From NCBI GenBank assembly GCA_963770275.1, contig CAVYPD010000005.1:303689-367688 (forward strand): DNA of 64,000 nt, written 5' to 3'. Positions 55,800 through 64,000 of the stretch are shown here, piece by piece. How positions within the stretch are numbered: position 1 is the stretch's first letter; each line of letters starts with the position of its first letter. Both the position numbers and the translations under genes were made by a program. The DNA comes from Roseiarcus sp963770275. Lineage in GTDB: Bacteria > Pseudomonadota > Alphaproteobacteria > Rhizobiales > Beijerinckiaceae. The notes beneath the pieces were generated by a model that saw only the letters and a list, made by a program, of their open reading frames with translations, was not told where the DNA came from and made no database searches.

Positions 55800-56336
55800 C
55801 TATTTCCGCCCGCGCGCGATCCTCTGAATTTCATCCCGGACCAGCCGCTCGACCATCGTCGGAAGGTTGTCGTCCAGCCATTCCTTGACCATCGGCCGCA
55901 GCATATCGCGCACCATGCTGTCGGCGAGCTCGGCGCTGCGAACCTCAAGATTGGCCGACAAGGCCCCGAAGGACAAAGCGACCGCTTCGTTCGCCTCGGG
56001 CGACAGCAGAGGGTCCGCGCCGGGCTCGACCGCGTCGGCGGTGGTCTCGGCTTCGACGGCTTGCGGCCGACGCCAGACGACCGTCGGTGTGTTCGCGTCT
56101 GGGCGCTGGGACAGTCCGGCGGTATCGCCATGTGGCGCGGCAGCGTTTTTGGAATAGACGATTTGCGGCGTGGGCGTCGGCGGCGGCTCTTTGGGCGCCG
56201 CCCCCTTCACGGGGTCGTCAGTGATTAGGTTGCGGATCGAGGCGAGAATCTCTTCCATCGACGGCTCGTGCGCCCTCTGCGCGCGATGAATCGCTTCGAA
56301 ATCGCGATCGCTGGGATTCGAATTGGTTGAGCTCAT
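55800..56336 (-). CDS. popZ: PopZ/DUF2497 polar organizing protein
   Basis: The 178-residue protein has the PopZ hallmark: an N-terminal HEPSMEEILASIRNLITDD helix, an acidic and proline-rich disordered middle, and the C-terminal oligomerisation helices MVRDMLRPMVKEWLDDNLPT and MVERLVRDEIQRIARG. PopZ builds a polar microdomain that tethers the chromosome origin through ParB in Caulobacter. I chose the ATG at 56336 with AAGGCGG upstream. The gene lies between tolC and valS on the same strand. Confidence 0.87.
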   Translation of the reverse strand: MSSTNSNPSDRDFEAIHRAQRAHEPSMEEILASIRNLITDDPVKGAAPKEPPPTPTPQIVYSKNAAAPHGDTAGLSQRPDANTPTVVWRRPQAVEAETTADAVEPGADPLLSPEANEAVALSFGALSANLEVRSAELADSMVRDMLRPMVKEWLDDNLPTMVERLVRDEIQRIARGRK

Positions 56337-56494
56337 CAGACCGCCTTGCTCCAATCCAAGGAGCTTTGTCCTATGCGCACATCGCGAAGTCAGACTAAAA
56401 CCAACGCTGTCGGCGCTTCGAGCGGTGCTTCGCTAAACTCCAACACACGATGGTCACTCGGCGCCGCCACCGGCTCGGACCCGAACCAAGAGAC

Positions 56495-57988
56495 TTACTG
56501 TCCGCTCGGCGTCCTGAGGCCGATCCACTTACTCTTCACCTGGTCGAAATGCACCCGCGGATCGTACTCCGCGACGGCAAGTCCGAGGGTCGGGATGTTG
56601 AGCCGGCCGATCGCCGACAACAACGAGTAGGAATCGACGACCTGATCGTGTTCGGCCTGAACCAGTGTCGTTCGCGCCTGCAACAAAGCCTGTTGGGCGT
56701 TGAGCACGTCGAGCGTCGTCCGCTGCCCGACCTTCGCCTCTTCGCGCACCCCGGTCAGCGCCACTTCGTTGGCGGAGACCGACGCTCGGGCGGCGCGCAC
56801 CACGCCAACCGCAGCCTCGTTGAGGCCCCAGGCGGCGACCACGGCCTGGCGAACCTGGTTGCGCAAGGAATCGGTCTGGATTTCCTGTTGGGAGAGGCTC
56901 TCCTTGGCCTGTCGAGTCGCCGCATATTCCGCGCCGCCCTGATAGATGGGAATTGTGATTTGTCCCGTGATCTGACCGCCCAGTTGGTGCAGGCCGGGCA
57001 CCCCGCCTGAGTCGTACTGGTTGGTGAACGAGGCGGAGAGCCCCACGGTCGGATAGAGCGCGCCCTCGGCGATCTTCACCTGCAATTCCGCCGCGTCGAC
57101 GCCATGCAGAGAACCGCTGATCGCCGGATGCTCGATTTGCGAGATCGATATCGCCTCGGGTAATGTTTTCGGTATAGGCCTCATCAGCGGCTTCACCGGT
57201 GCGAGGCTGGTCGGCTGATCGCCGATGAATTGCCGATAGCGCGCCACCGCGGCCTGCAAGGTCGCCACAGCGCTGAGCGCGATACCCTGACCCTGCGCCA
57301 GGCTCGCCTCCGCTTGGGCGACGTCGGTGCGCGTCACCTCGCCTACGGTGAAGCGGTCGCGCGTCTCGCGCAGCTGCTCTTTCAACACATCGACGTTGTT
57401 GTTGTCGAGGCCGAGAATGGCCGTGTCCTCAAGCACATCCATATAGGCGGTGAGGCCTGAAAGAAGCGTGTTCTGCTCGGTGTTTCGCAATTGCTCCCGC
57501 GCCCCGAAGACCTGCAACTCGGCCTGACGGATCGAATTGAGCGTGCGGTTGCCGTTGAACACTGTCTCGTTGGCCTGAACGCCGTACCCTCGCGGCTTGG
57601 CGATGAAGTTCTCCGTCGGCGTTGAGGAAAAGGTGCCATCGTTGGCCCCCGAGGGAACGACCTCATTGGCTCGCGAGCGCTGGATCCCAATATTCCCAGT
57701 CGCCTCGACGGTCGGCAGATAGCCGGCATTCGCCTTCGGAACGTTTTCGTCCGCCACCCTTACCGCGGCGCGCTGCGTATTGATGTCGGGGCTGGTCAAA
57801 TAGGCCTTGGTAAGCGCGCCGCCGATTGTTTCCGCCCGGCCGGCGCCAACGCCGATCGTCAGGCCGACTCCCGCCAAGAGCGCCGCGCGCAAGCAGCTGC
57901 GCGTTGCCACGCCGCACCATGCGGCGGACCGCCTCTCAAATGCGCTTGAGCCCCAGATCATCCCCGCCTCACGCGCCCTTCGCCGCAT
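56495..57988 (-). CDS. tolC: TolC family outer-membrane efflux protein
   Basis: A signal peptide (AALLAGVGLTIGVGAGRAET) is followed by two structural repeats typical of TolC: ALTKAYLTSPDINTQRAAVR and ISISQIEHPAISGSLHGVDA, and GYGVQANETVFNGNR and QITGQITIPIYQGGAEYAAT. The last helices have VGVVRAARASVSANEVALTG and VGQRTTLDVLNAQQALLQAR. 497 residues, intact. TolC forms a trimeric channel used by type I secretion and RND pumps; no inner-membrane partner is in the window. First of the tolC-popZ-valS group. Confidence 0.9.
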   Translation of the reverse strand: MRRRAREAGMIWGSSAFERRSAAWCGVATRSCLRAALLAGVGLTIGVGAGRAETIGGALTKAYLTSPDINTQRAAVRVADENVPKANAGYLPTVEATGNIGIQRSRANEVVPSGANDGTFSSTPTENFIAKPRGYGVQANETVFNGNRTLNSIRQAELQVFGAREQLRNTEQNTLLSGLTAYMDVLEDTAILGLDNNNVDVLKEQLRETRDRFTVGEVTRTDVAQAEASLAQGQGIALSAVATLQAAVARYRQFIGDQPTSLAPVKPLMRPIPKTLPEAISISQIEHPAISGSLHGVDAAELQVKIAEGALYPTVGLSASFTNQYDSGGVPGLHQLGGQITGQITIPIYQGGAEYAATRQAKESLSQQEIQTDSLRNQVRQAVVAAWGLNEAAVGVVRAARASVSANEVALTGVREEAKVGQRTTLDVLNAQQALLQARTTLVQAEHDQVVDSYSLLSAIGRLNIPTLGLAVAEYDPRVHFDQVKSKWIGLRTPSGQ

Positions 57989-58021
57989 CGTGAAGTCAGC
58001 GGCCGGCCCTCTCGCCGTCGC

Positions 58022-58278
58022 TTAACTTGCACGTCCAACGCGAAAATCAAAGACGCGAGCGCGACAGCCAACACACTTCAACCAACGCCGCCTCCTGCTC
58101 GCTCGCCGAAGCAGCCAAACCGTCAAGAATCATACCAAGCATCATACGCGGAGAAATCCCGGTCGCGCTACGGAACCTGCGCCAGGCAGCCGGCGTGGCG
58201 CCCATTTTTTCACTGAGCGTCGCAAAGATGAGACACTTCGCGCACCCCAGCGGCTTCACGAAACAAAGATCCAATGAG
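58022..58278. other. Short gap between pcm-like and tolC genes
   Basis: A small minus-strand frame (58047-58274) has no recognisable domain. Nothing else is supported. The tolC promoter is expected here. Confidence 0.4.
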
Positions 58279-58923
58279 TTAGAAGGCGAAGCTCACCCGA
58301 GGCCTGAAGCCATCGAGGATCTCTGTCTTGGTTTCGAACAAGGCCCTACGGCTCAGTCCTCCGCCGTTTTTTTCGTAGATAACCGCCTGAGACGGCTCGG
58401 AAGATGAGTCAACGCCAACGAGGCGTCCTGGGTCGGCCATCAGCGCGATGAGGCTCTCCGGATAGACACCAAACGCGCCCTCGACGACGATGAGATCGAA
58501 AGGCCCAAGAGCAGCGGCCCCGCTATCAAGCGGCCCGACGACCACGGTGACGCTCGCGCGATTGTGAAGTTCACTCTTGGCCGCTTCCGCTGCAGCGGCG
58601 TCGGATTCCAAAAGGACAACCTTGGCGCCCATGGAGGCAAGCAGAGCCGCCCCGTAGCCGGAGCCGCCCGCAACATCGAGCACGCGATCAGTTGGAACGA
58701 CCGTCGCCGCCTGAAACATCCGCGCCAGGACCATGGGGGCCAGCAGGCGGCGAAACTTTGCGTGACGCGCCGGCAGTTCGCGATCGAGATACGCCAGAGA
58801 CTCATGTTCTGGCGCAACGAAATGCTGCCGCGGCGTCTCGAGGAACGCCGCCAGCACAGCCTTATCGACCACCCCTCCAGTGCGGATTTGGCCGTTGACC
58901 ATGTGCACGCGCCGGTCAAGCAT
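58279..58923 (-). CDS. Protein-L-isoaspartate O-methyltransferase-like protein
   Basis: The 214-residue protein has the PCMT pattern: MVNGQIRTGGVVDKAVLAAF, TPRQHFVAPEHESLAYLDRE and RVLDVAGGSGYGAALLASMG, the SAM motif. FDLIVVEGAFGV and DSSSEPSQAVIYEK follow. Canonical enzymes have an active-site region with IGxGQTISxP; here ARHAKFRRLLAPMVLARMFQ stands in that place, so catalytic repair activity is doubtful. I chose the ATG at 58923. It is a fixed neighbour of tolC in the order. tRNA-Cys is upstream on the same strand. Confidence 0.8.
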   Translation of the reverse strand: MLDRRVHMVNGQIRTGGVVDKAVLAAFLETPRQHFVAPEHESLAYLDRELPARHAKFRRLLAPMVLARMFQAATVVPTDRVLDVAGGSGYGAALLASMGAKVVLLESDAAAAEAAKSELHNRASVTVVVGPLDSGAAALGPFDLIVVEGAFGVYPESLIALMADPGRLVGVDSSSEPSQAVIYEKNGGGLSRRALFETKTEILDGFRPRVSFAF

Positions 58924-59001
58924 CGTTTCGGCGGAAATGTGCGCCCCCTTGCCCCAGACCCGCGACGTGGGACGGATCACCGCCCCGGATGAAAAATTGT
59001 T

Positions 59002-59075
59002 TGGAGGCCTCGCCCGGAATCGAACCGGGGTGCAAGGATTTGCAGTCCTCTGCGTAGCCACTCCGCCACGAGGCC
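59002..59075 (-). tRNA. tRNA-Cys (GCA anticodon)
   Basis: On the minus strand the gene starts GGCCTCGTGGCGGAGTGGCT; its acceptor pairs with GAGGCC. The anticodon loop CTGCAAA gives GCA. The T-arm CCCCGGTTCGATTCCGGG is canonical. The discriminator is T, as expected for tRNA-Cys, and CCA is encoded. Confidence 0.96.
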
Positions 59076-59164
59076 AACGATGAAGCCAAGCAGCATCGCG
59101 AGGCGCGGCTATACCAAGGATTCAATCCGGCTCGCAAGCCGCTTCCTGCGCTTCTGCACCGTTC

Positions 59165-59881
59165 TCAGGGCTCCGCCAGAGGCGAATGACGCAGGAACGG
59201 CAACCCAAGGAAATAGGCCGCCGTCACGATCAGGCCCCACCCGACCCAGGGCTGGGGCTCTAAGTTCTCGGCGATCGCCAGCGCCGCCAGGGCGAACCAA
59301 GCGACGGTCATCGCGATGGTCAGGCGGCGCATTCGGGCTACCCTCAATGGATGGATGAATACGACCGGGGTGAACATGAGCGCCGCCGCGCCAAGCAGAA
59401 TGAGCGCGCTGACCACCCATGGCGGTCGAAGGACAAAGAGATAGAGGACAACGATATTCCAAGTGGCGGGAAATCCGCGAAACCAAAGGTCGTCGGTCTT
59501 CATTCGGGTGTCGGCGAAATAAAGGGCGGACGCGATCGTGACGACAAGTCCGATCCAGAACGACGCTTGGGTCGGCATGAGGTCCGAGCGCCAGAGCGCG
59601 ATCACCGGCACGAGCACGTAGGTGAGAAAGTCGATCACCAGGTCGAGGACTGTCCCGTCAATCGTCGCCGCCGTGATTTGCACCTTCGCGGCCCTCGCGA
59701 GCGTGCCGTCGATTCCGTCGATGAACAGAGCAAGCCCAAGCCAGGCGAAGGAGATCGCGAAATGTCGCTCGATCGCCGCGTATAGCGCAAGCACCGCCAC
59801 CGCCCCGCCCGATGCGGTGAAGAGATGGACTGAGAAACCCGCGGCGCTCGCGACGCCAGCGGGCCGCTTTTCGATCGACAT
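59165..59881 (-). CDS. pcs: Phosphatidylcholine synthase
   Basis: Condenses choline with CDP-diacylglycerol. The 238-residue membrane protein has the CDP-alcohol phosphotransferase signature as DGIDGTLARAAKV with the following DGTVLDLVIDFLTYVLVP. About eight membrane segments follow. GFPATWNIVVLYLFVL is typical of bacterial Pcs. Pcs occurs in rhizobia, Brucella and methanotrophs. Intact. Confidence 0.88.
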   Translation of the reverse strand: MSIEKRPAGVASAAGFSVHLFTASGGAVAVLALYAAIERHFAISFAWLGLALFIDGIDGTLARAAKVQITAATIDGTVLDLVIDFLTYVLVPVIALWRSDLMPTQASFWIGLVVTIASALYFADTRMKTDDLWFRGFPATWNIVVLYLFVLRPPWVVSALILLGAAALMFTPVVFIHPLRVARMRRLTIAMTVAWFALAALAIAENLEPQPWVGWGLIVTAAYFLGLPFLRHSPLAEP

Positions 59882-60034
59882 GCCCTGCCCTGTCCGCCTG
59901 CCGCGCGACTCACTTAAGGGTCTGGCGTTGGCTTGACCTTACAGCGTCCGCCTTATCAAAGTTGCGCGACGCCGTCTCCCCGACCGCAAAGTTGAACCAT
60001 CGGCGGTAGTAAGACGGATGCGGGGAGACCGACG

Positions 60035-61253
60035 ATGACCAACGGCGATAAGTCTTCCCGGATGCGAGTCGGACGTCTTGATCGCGGGGGCGGGGCTTGC
60101 CGGACTGACTGCGGCGTACGGCATGGCCAGGGCCGGGTTCGATGTCGTCTGCTGCGGCGCGGCCGAGCGGACCGGGCGGGGACGGACCGTCGCGCTCCTC
60201 AACCAATCCGTGGCTTTTTTGAAGTCCCTTGGCGTGTGGGCTGATTTGGAGCCCCGAGCCGCGCCTCTGCGCTCATTGCGCCTCATCGACGACACGGGAG
60301 CGTTCTTTCCGCCGCGGCCGGTCGAGTTCCACGCGGCCGAGATCGGGCTCGACGCCTTCGGGTGGAATATCGAAAACGACCTTATGGCCGAGGCGCTCGC
60401 GGCCAAGGTCGCGCAGATTCCCGGCGTCGAGCGCGTCGCCACGGGGATCGAGGCGTACGAATTTTCCGCCCACGCCGTTCGGGCGCGGCTCGAGGACGGG
60501 CGCGAGATCGTGGCCCCTCTTGCGATCGGCGCCGACGGCCGGGATTCGAAGGCGCGCCGCGCCGCAGGCCTCACAACGCGCCTCCATCGCTATCCGCAAA
60601 CCGCGTTGACGGCGCATCTCGCCCACCGATTGCCGCATGACGACTTCTCGACCGAATTCCACACCCGCGGCGGGCCCTTCACCCTCGTTCCCCTGCCCGC
60701 CTCAGCGACCGCGCCCAACCGCTCGAGCCTCGTCTGGGTGATGTCACGCGACGACGCGCGCCGGCGCGAGGGACTCGACGACGAAGCCCTTTCGCGCGAA
60801 ATCGAACGTGAGGCGCACTCGCTGCTCGGCGCCATACGCATCGAGGGCCAGCGCGGATTTTTCCCCATGATCCGCCAGACCGTGCCCGAGATAGTCGGCG
60901 AACGGCTGGCGCTCGTTGGCGATGCGGCGCATGTCCTGCCGCCCATCGGCGCGCAAGGGCTCAACCTTGGCCTGCGGGACGTCGAGGCGATCGTCGCCTG
61001 CGCCGCCGAAGCGCGAGCGGACGGGCGCGACATCGGCGGAGCGGAGACGTTGGCCGCCTATGAGCGCGCGAGGCGCAGCGACGTCATGCTTCGGACTGGG
61101 GCCGTTGACGCCCTCAACCGGTCATTGCTCTCTCATTTCGCCCCCGTCGACTTCGCGCGCGGCGCCGGCTTGGCCGCGCTCTCCGCCGTCGGGCCGTTGC
61201 GCCGCTTCGTTATGCGAGCAGGAATCGGGCCTCGCTACACGGGGCGATACTAG
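60035..61253 (+). CDS. UbiH/UbiF/COQ6 family FAD-dependent monooxygenase, one frame break
   Basis: The start at 60035 is followed by one extra G near 60072, after which the frame is LIAGAGLAGLTAAYGMARAG (FAD GxGxxG). IGADGRDSKARRAAG and LVGDAAHVLPPIGAQGLNLG, the GD motif with the ubiquinone-hydroxylase signature, follow. The C-terminus (ALNRSLLSHFAPVDFARGAG) is conserved in UbiH-like enzymes. About 405 residues. Likely a hydroxylase of the ubiquinone pathway, but which ring position is unclear. It is followed by a palindrome and the second copy of the dispersed repeat. Confidence 0.86.
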
Positions 61254-61292
61254 GGGGCGGCGGCGACCCCTTACGGGGTCCCGACGGTCCGG

Positions 61293-61381
61293 TTTGGGTT
61301 TTCTTGGTCCTGGCCGTTTGCTTGCGAAAACCCCCAATTATGAGGGTTGGCTTTCCTTGGATTTCCTTGGATTCTCTCGTC
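61293..61381 (+). repeat. Dispersed repeat, copy 2 (first copy at 7022)
   Basis: Starts TTTGGGTTTTCTTGG and carries AACCCCCAATTATGAGGGTT, where copy 1 has a perfect hairpin, then the doubled TTTCCTTGGA unit. A palindrome (GACCCCTTACGGGGTC at 61265) precedes it, as a different palindrome precedes copy 1. Confidence 0.75.
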
Positions 61382-61397
61382 AACTCCAAGACCAAAC

Positions 61398-62522
61398 TTA
61401 AACGATTGATAATGCTGCTGCTTCGGCCATCGTTCCCTCACCCAAAATCGCGGTGAGGGAATAGACGTTCTCGAGTTCGGCCCTGACGAGGCCGCCGATC
61501 GCCTCCGCCGCCATGAGCTTCCTGCTCGCTTCGCGGGTGTATTTGATCGCCATATCCGGTCGCGTCCCAGCCGAAGATCGCCATCAACTGATTGACCGTC
61601 GCGCCGGCCTCGGCGAGCCGGCGAGCGGCAGCCTTGCGAATGCCGTGCGCCGTGCAATCGACAAGGCCTGCTCGCTCGGCGGCTTCGCTGAACCAAGCGC
61701 CCAAGTGCTCTTTGCCGACGTTGGTAGCGCGCCTCAGGGTAATGAAGGCCAATTGCTCGGGCCGCCCCTTGGGCCCGGCCGCAAGCGCTTGGCGCAGCGG
61801 CGCGAGGATCGGCAGATAGACGACAGCGCCAGTCTTCTCATTCCGAAGCTGGATCGTGCCATCTTTTTGAATGTGTTGGCGGCCGAGCCGCGCCGCGTCG
61901 CCAATTCTGAGGCCCGTGTAGAGCAGGATCGAATAGACAAGCCGCTCGTATGAGCCGAGCGGATAGGCCCGCTCGAATTTCGCGAGTTCTTGCTCGCGCC
62001 AAGTCTTGTGGCCGTCCTCTTCATCGACGCCAGTCTTCTTGGGCTTGAGGCCCTTGATCCCTTCACAAGGATTGCGGTCGACGTGGCCGGCGCTGACCGC
62101 CCAAGCGAAGAGGTTCTTCGGACCGTAGGATCGAGTTGGCTTGCTCTGGGGTTTCCTTCCGCGCCTCGAGCGCCTCGATGACAGATCTGGTTATGTCTTC
62201 GGTGTCATAATCGAGCGCTGCCCATTTTTCGTAAATATGGCCGCGCGTTGTCCACGTTGATCGGCTTGTAGGCCTGCCATTCCGAGCTCTTGCAATAGAG
62301 ATCGATCAGGCCTTCGAACTTCGTCTTCGGCGCCTGCCGTTGGTTTCGGATGACCATCGGCTGGCCGGCGAGACAGGCGCGATCGGTGGCTGTGAATTCA
62401 TCCGAACCATAGAGATCGGGCAAGCGAACGCGGGCCTCGCTGCGATTACGGCGGAAGTACCAGACTTTGCGGCCATGCCGGGTGACCTGGCGGTGAACGA
62501 AGGGCAAGTGGGGGCGAGGCAT
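61398..62522 (-). CDS. Tyrosine recombinase / phage-type integrase, several frame breaks
   Basis: Read from the ATG at 62522: MPRPHLPFVHRQVTRHGRKV, WYFRRNRSEARVRLP (N-terminal arm), then FEGLIDLYCKSSEWQAYKPI (core-binding). The catalytic domain has YSILLYTGLRIGDAARLGRQ (first Arg), CTAHGIRKAAARRLAEAGAT (HxxR) and, in another frame, ELENVYSLTAILGEG with the nucleophile region. Breaks near 62225, 62130 and 61570 at least are needed. About 374 residues. It ends 17 bases from the dispersed repeat. With a small accessory gene upstream it looks like the end of an integrated element that continues beyond the right edge. Confidence 0.8.
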
Positions 62523-62739
62523 TAGAGGACGACCTTCTTCTTCGGCCAGTACAAATCCTGATCGGTCCCAGCGGCTCGTCATTGCGCCCATTGGGCAGGG
62601 CGGCGGCTTGCTCTTCTGTTTCGAGAACAATGTCAATCGATCCATCCGGGCCGATCTTGACGCGCTTCGCCCCGAATCTCTGAGCCTCGCGCAGGGCGCG
62701 CGCGATGTCGGCTTGCTTCACTCGCGCAGGAACGGTCAT
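62522..62739 (-). CDS. Small hypothetical gene coupled to the integrase, one frame break
   Basis: Begins MTVPARVKQADIARALREAQ, then RFGAKRVKIGPDGSIDIVLE, resembling the small accessory proteins that precede integrases in alphaproteobacterial prophages. A break near 62570 must be crossed; the corrected end reads DLYWPKKKVVL with a TAA that overlaps the integrase ATG (TAATG). About 72 residues. The function is unknown, and any DNA-binding role is inference from the QADIARAL segment. Confidence 0.6.
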
Positions 62740-63112
62740 GGCGCGCTAGTGTACTATTAGGGGCGAGAGGCGGCCAAAAGGGATGGAGCTTCGGCCGAGA
62801 TGCGAAACATGTGACTAGACGTGACGAGACCCGACGTTATGCGACGCTGCGAGCGCAAAGCAATTGGCGTCACCACCCGATATGAGATCAGGCGCGCAGA
62901 AAAAGTCGTGGCGGCGCAACAGCTTGCGCATAAAGGGTCCCGCCACTGGAGCGTGATCCAGCCGTATTTCCAGTTTCGCGCGGGCCGTTGATTTTCGAGG
63001 GCTGCAGGGCCGGACAATTGGCCCGTGCAAGCGAAGGTTTCTTCGTCAGTTCCTTTCGATCCGCCACGCGCATTAATCCGCCCGCAATGGGCGATGAAAA
63101 CCGGCTTTCCCA
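62740..63112. other. Intergenic region upstream of the integrase operon
   Basis: No gene has convincing features. The two flanking genes are divergent, so promoters and an integrase control site are expected. I saw no tRNA fragment that could be an attachment site. Confidence 0.45.
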
Positions 63113-63780
63113 ATGAAAAAGCCGGCTGTCGGCAAGGTTGACAATTTGCGTGCGCTCACGGACGACCCCGAGCTGCGCGCGCTGATGGAGCAGTACTACG
63201 CCGTGAAACCGAGGGAGCGCGAGCCATATGGGGCTTTTCTAGAAGTCTTCATCGCGAAAACCGACGCGTTCTACCCGCATTGGCGAGAGACACTGGAAGC
63301 CGCAGGGAGCGACGGCCCGCATCGTGCGCGCTTGCGATACATTGTGTGCTGCGGATACGAGCGCGCTCGGATCTCGATGAACTTGAGCGGTTCGAGGCGA
63401 AAACCGCGGAGACCGACTTCGTCTCGTCTTTCCACGAGGTCACCAAGTCTCCGAGCGCCTCTGCGGCGTTCCGAATGACGTTGGCCTTCCATGAATTGAT
63501 GCGGATAGCCAAGCTCGATCCAGACGAAATGGCTGAAATCGCGCGGCAGCTGCGGAAAGACATCGCGGCCCACGCCGGATCGCAGCCAAAGACGGAAAAG
63601 GACTGGGTGCAACCGGTTCTGAATGCAGCGCGGCGCCTCTTCAAGCACGATCCGTTCATGAAAAGCCAACCCGCCGCAAATACAATCAAGGAAACGATGG
63701 GCGAGAACTGTCCCGACGTCCGCTGGGTCGCGCAGTTGATTCGCAACAAGCGCGACGGCAAGACCCTCCCACTACGATAG
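63113..63780 (+). CDS. Hypothetical protein of the integrated element, one frame break
   Basis: The N-terminal part (LRALTDDPELRALMEQYYAV) and the C-terminal part (FHEVTKSPSASAAFRMTLAF, then RIAKLDPDEMAEIARQLRKD and DVRWVAQLIRNKRDGK) are in different frames, joined near 63370. Both look like normal coding sequence: hydrophilic and mostly helical with no membrane segment. About 222 residues. I do not recognise a family. It is divergent from the integrase. Confidence 0.55.
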
Positions 63781-63822
63781 CTGCCGCCAACGCCCCGCCC
63801 TACCCGATGGCGCTGAAAAATA

Positions 63823-63854
63823 TTTTCGGACGGAAACGAGATACTGTCCGAAAA
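63823..63854 (+). promoter_or_regulatory. Palindrome upstream of the HTH gene, possible operator
   Basis: TTTTCGGAC (63823-63831) and GTCCGAAAA (63846-63854) form a perfect inverted repeat with a 14-base spacer, 46 bases before the HTH start. This spacing suits binding by a dimeric regulator. Confidence 0.4.
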
Positions 63855-63899
63855 ACCTGTCTAATCCAATAGGCGACATACCGCAGCGGGAGTCGCCAA

Positions 63900-64000
63900 A
63901 TGGAACAAAGTTATTCCAAGAAGCAGGTCTGCAAGCAGGCCAACATCTCCGACCGAACGCTCGACCGGGAAAACGCCGCCGGCCGCGGCCCGGTCCGCAC
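63900..64000 (+). CDS. Helix-turn-helix (AlpA/excisionase-like) protein, cut by the window edge
   Basis: The first 33 codons read MEQSYSKKQVCKQANISDRT, then LDRENAAGRGP, which looks like the first helix-turn-helix of a MerR/AlpA-type excisionase. GGGAG precedes the ATG. The gene runs off the right edge, so length and family cannot be confirmed. Its place beside an integrase and a palindromic operator fits a regulator or excisionase of the element. Confidence 0.55.
   Translation, partial: MEQSYSKKQVCKQANISDRTLDRENAAGRGPVR

Noticed and set aside
7022..61381. The two copies of the 90-base repeat as attL and attR of a 54-kb integrated element, since one lies beside an integrase
   Set aside because: The interval contains core genes (tmk, metG, rplI, valS, clpA), and the integrase faces away from it. 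A dispersed repeat fits better.

Overview
The window looks like chromosomal DNA from a GC-rich alphaproteobacterium of the order Hyphomicrobiales (Rhizobiales), probably near Methylocystis, Methylosinus or Beijerinckia. The evidence is family content and gene order: tmk-holB-metG-tatD-MBL, rpsF-rpsR-DUF2232-rplI, merR-ihfA, tolC-popZ-valS, an ExoR homologue, phosphatidylcholine synthase, a phasin, a SPOR-tailed D-Ala-D-Ala carboxypeptidase and EcfG-type promoters. No gene fixes the genus.

Layout. 1-4900: a DNA repair and stress block with ligD (cut by the left edge), ku, an AI-2E family permease, a DUF883 protein, a DUF3309 peptide and yjbQ; two EcfG-consensus promoters and one near match lie here. 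5700-12700: rlpA, tmk, holB, metG, tatD and a metallo-beta-lactamase-fold hydrolase. 12700-16800: an M20 peptidase, a beta-carbonic anhydrase running in frame towards a nucleoside-phosphorylase-like protein, and an NAD(P)-binding protein. 17200-23700: a signalling operon with a CHASE3-GAF-kinase carrying three receiver domains, cheR, cheB and a REC-kinase-REC hybrid. Then come tRNA-Pro, merR, ihfA, an SDR and a hemerythrin-like gene. 26800-29300: ribosomal protein operon. 29470-30414: an IS630-type transposase. 30500-36000: SPW-repeat protein, a sugar-epimerase-like protein, clpA, clpS and a phasin followed by three tandem terminators. 36200-43600: DD-carboxypeptidase, J-domain and VWA proteins, a methyltransferase with an internal stop, DUF1489, a cupin, a DMT permease and a Cys-rich unknown. 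43900-50700: Na+/H+ antiporter, cNMP-binding/TrxR-like flavoprotein, UBP zinc finger, an MFS-ABM exporter and an esterase. 50900-61300: PRC-barrel protein, exoR, valS, popZ, tolC, an isoaspartyl methyltransferase-like gene, tRNA-Cys, pcs and a UbiH-like monooxygenase. 61400-64000: the start of an integrated element with integrase, a small accessory gene, an unknown gene and a truncated HTH gene.

The main caveat is quality. About 35 reading-frame breaks occur in some 25 genes, including essential ones (metG, holB, rplI, rpsF). Most breaks I could resolve are single extra bases outside homopolymers, which points to insertion-type sequencing errors rather than gene decay. Frame-broken genes are therefore annotated over their full reconstructed span. 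In-frame fusions (tatD-MBL, carbonic anhydrase-phosphorylase) and the nonsense codon in the methyltransferase need read-level checking. I saw no CRISPR array, rRNA gene or clear defence island. The most interesting loci are the antiporter/cNMP-flavoprotein/UBP-finger cluster, the CheB/CheR-hybrid kinase operon and the His/Tyr-rich DD-carboxypeptidase.
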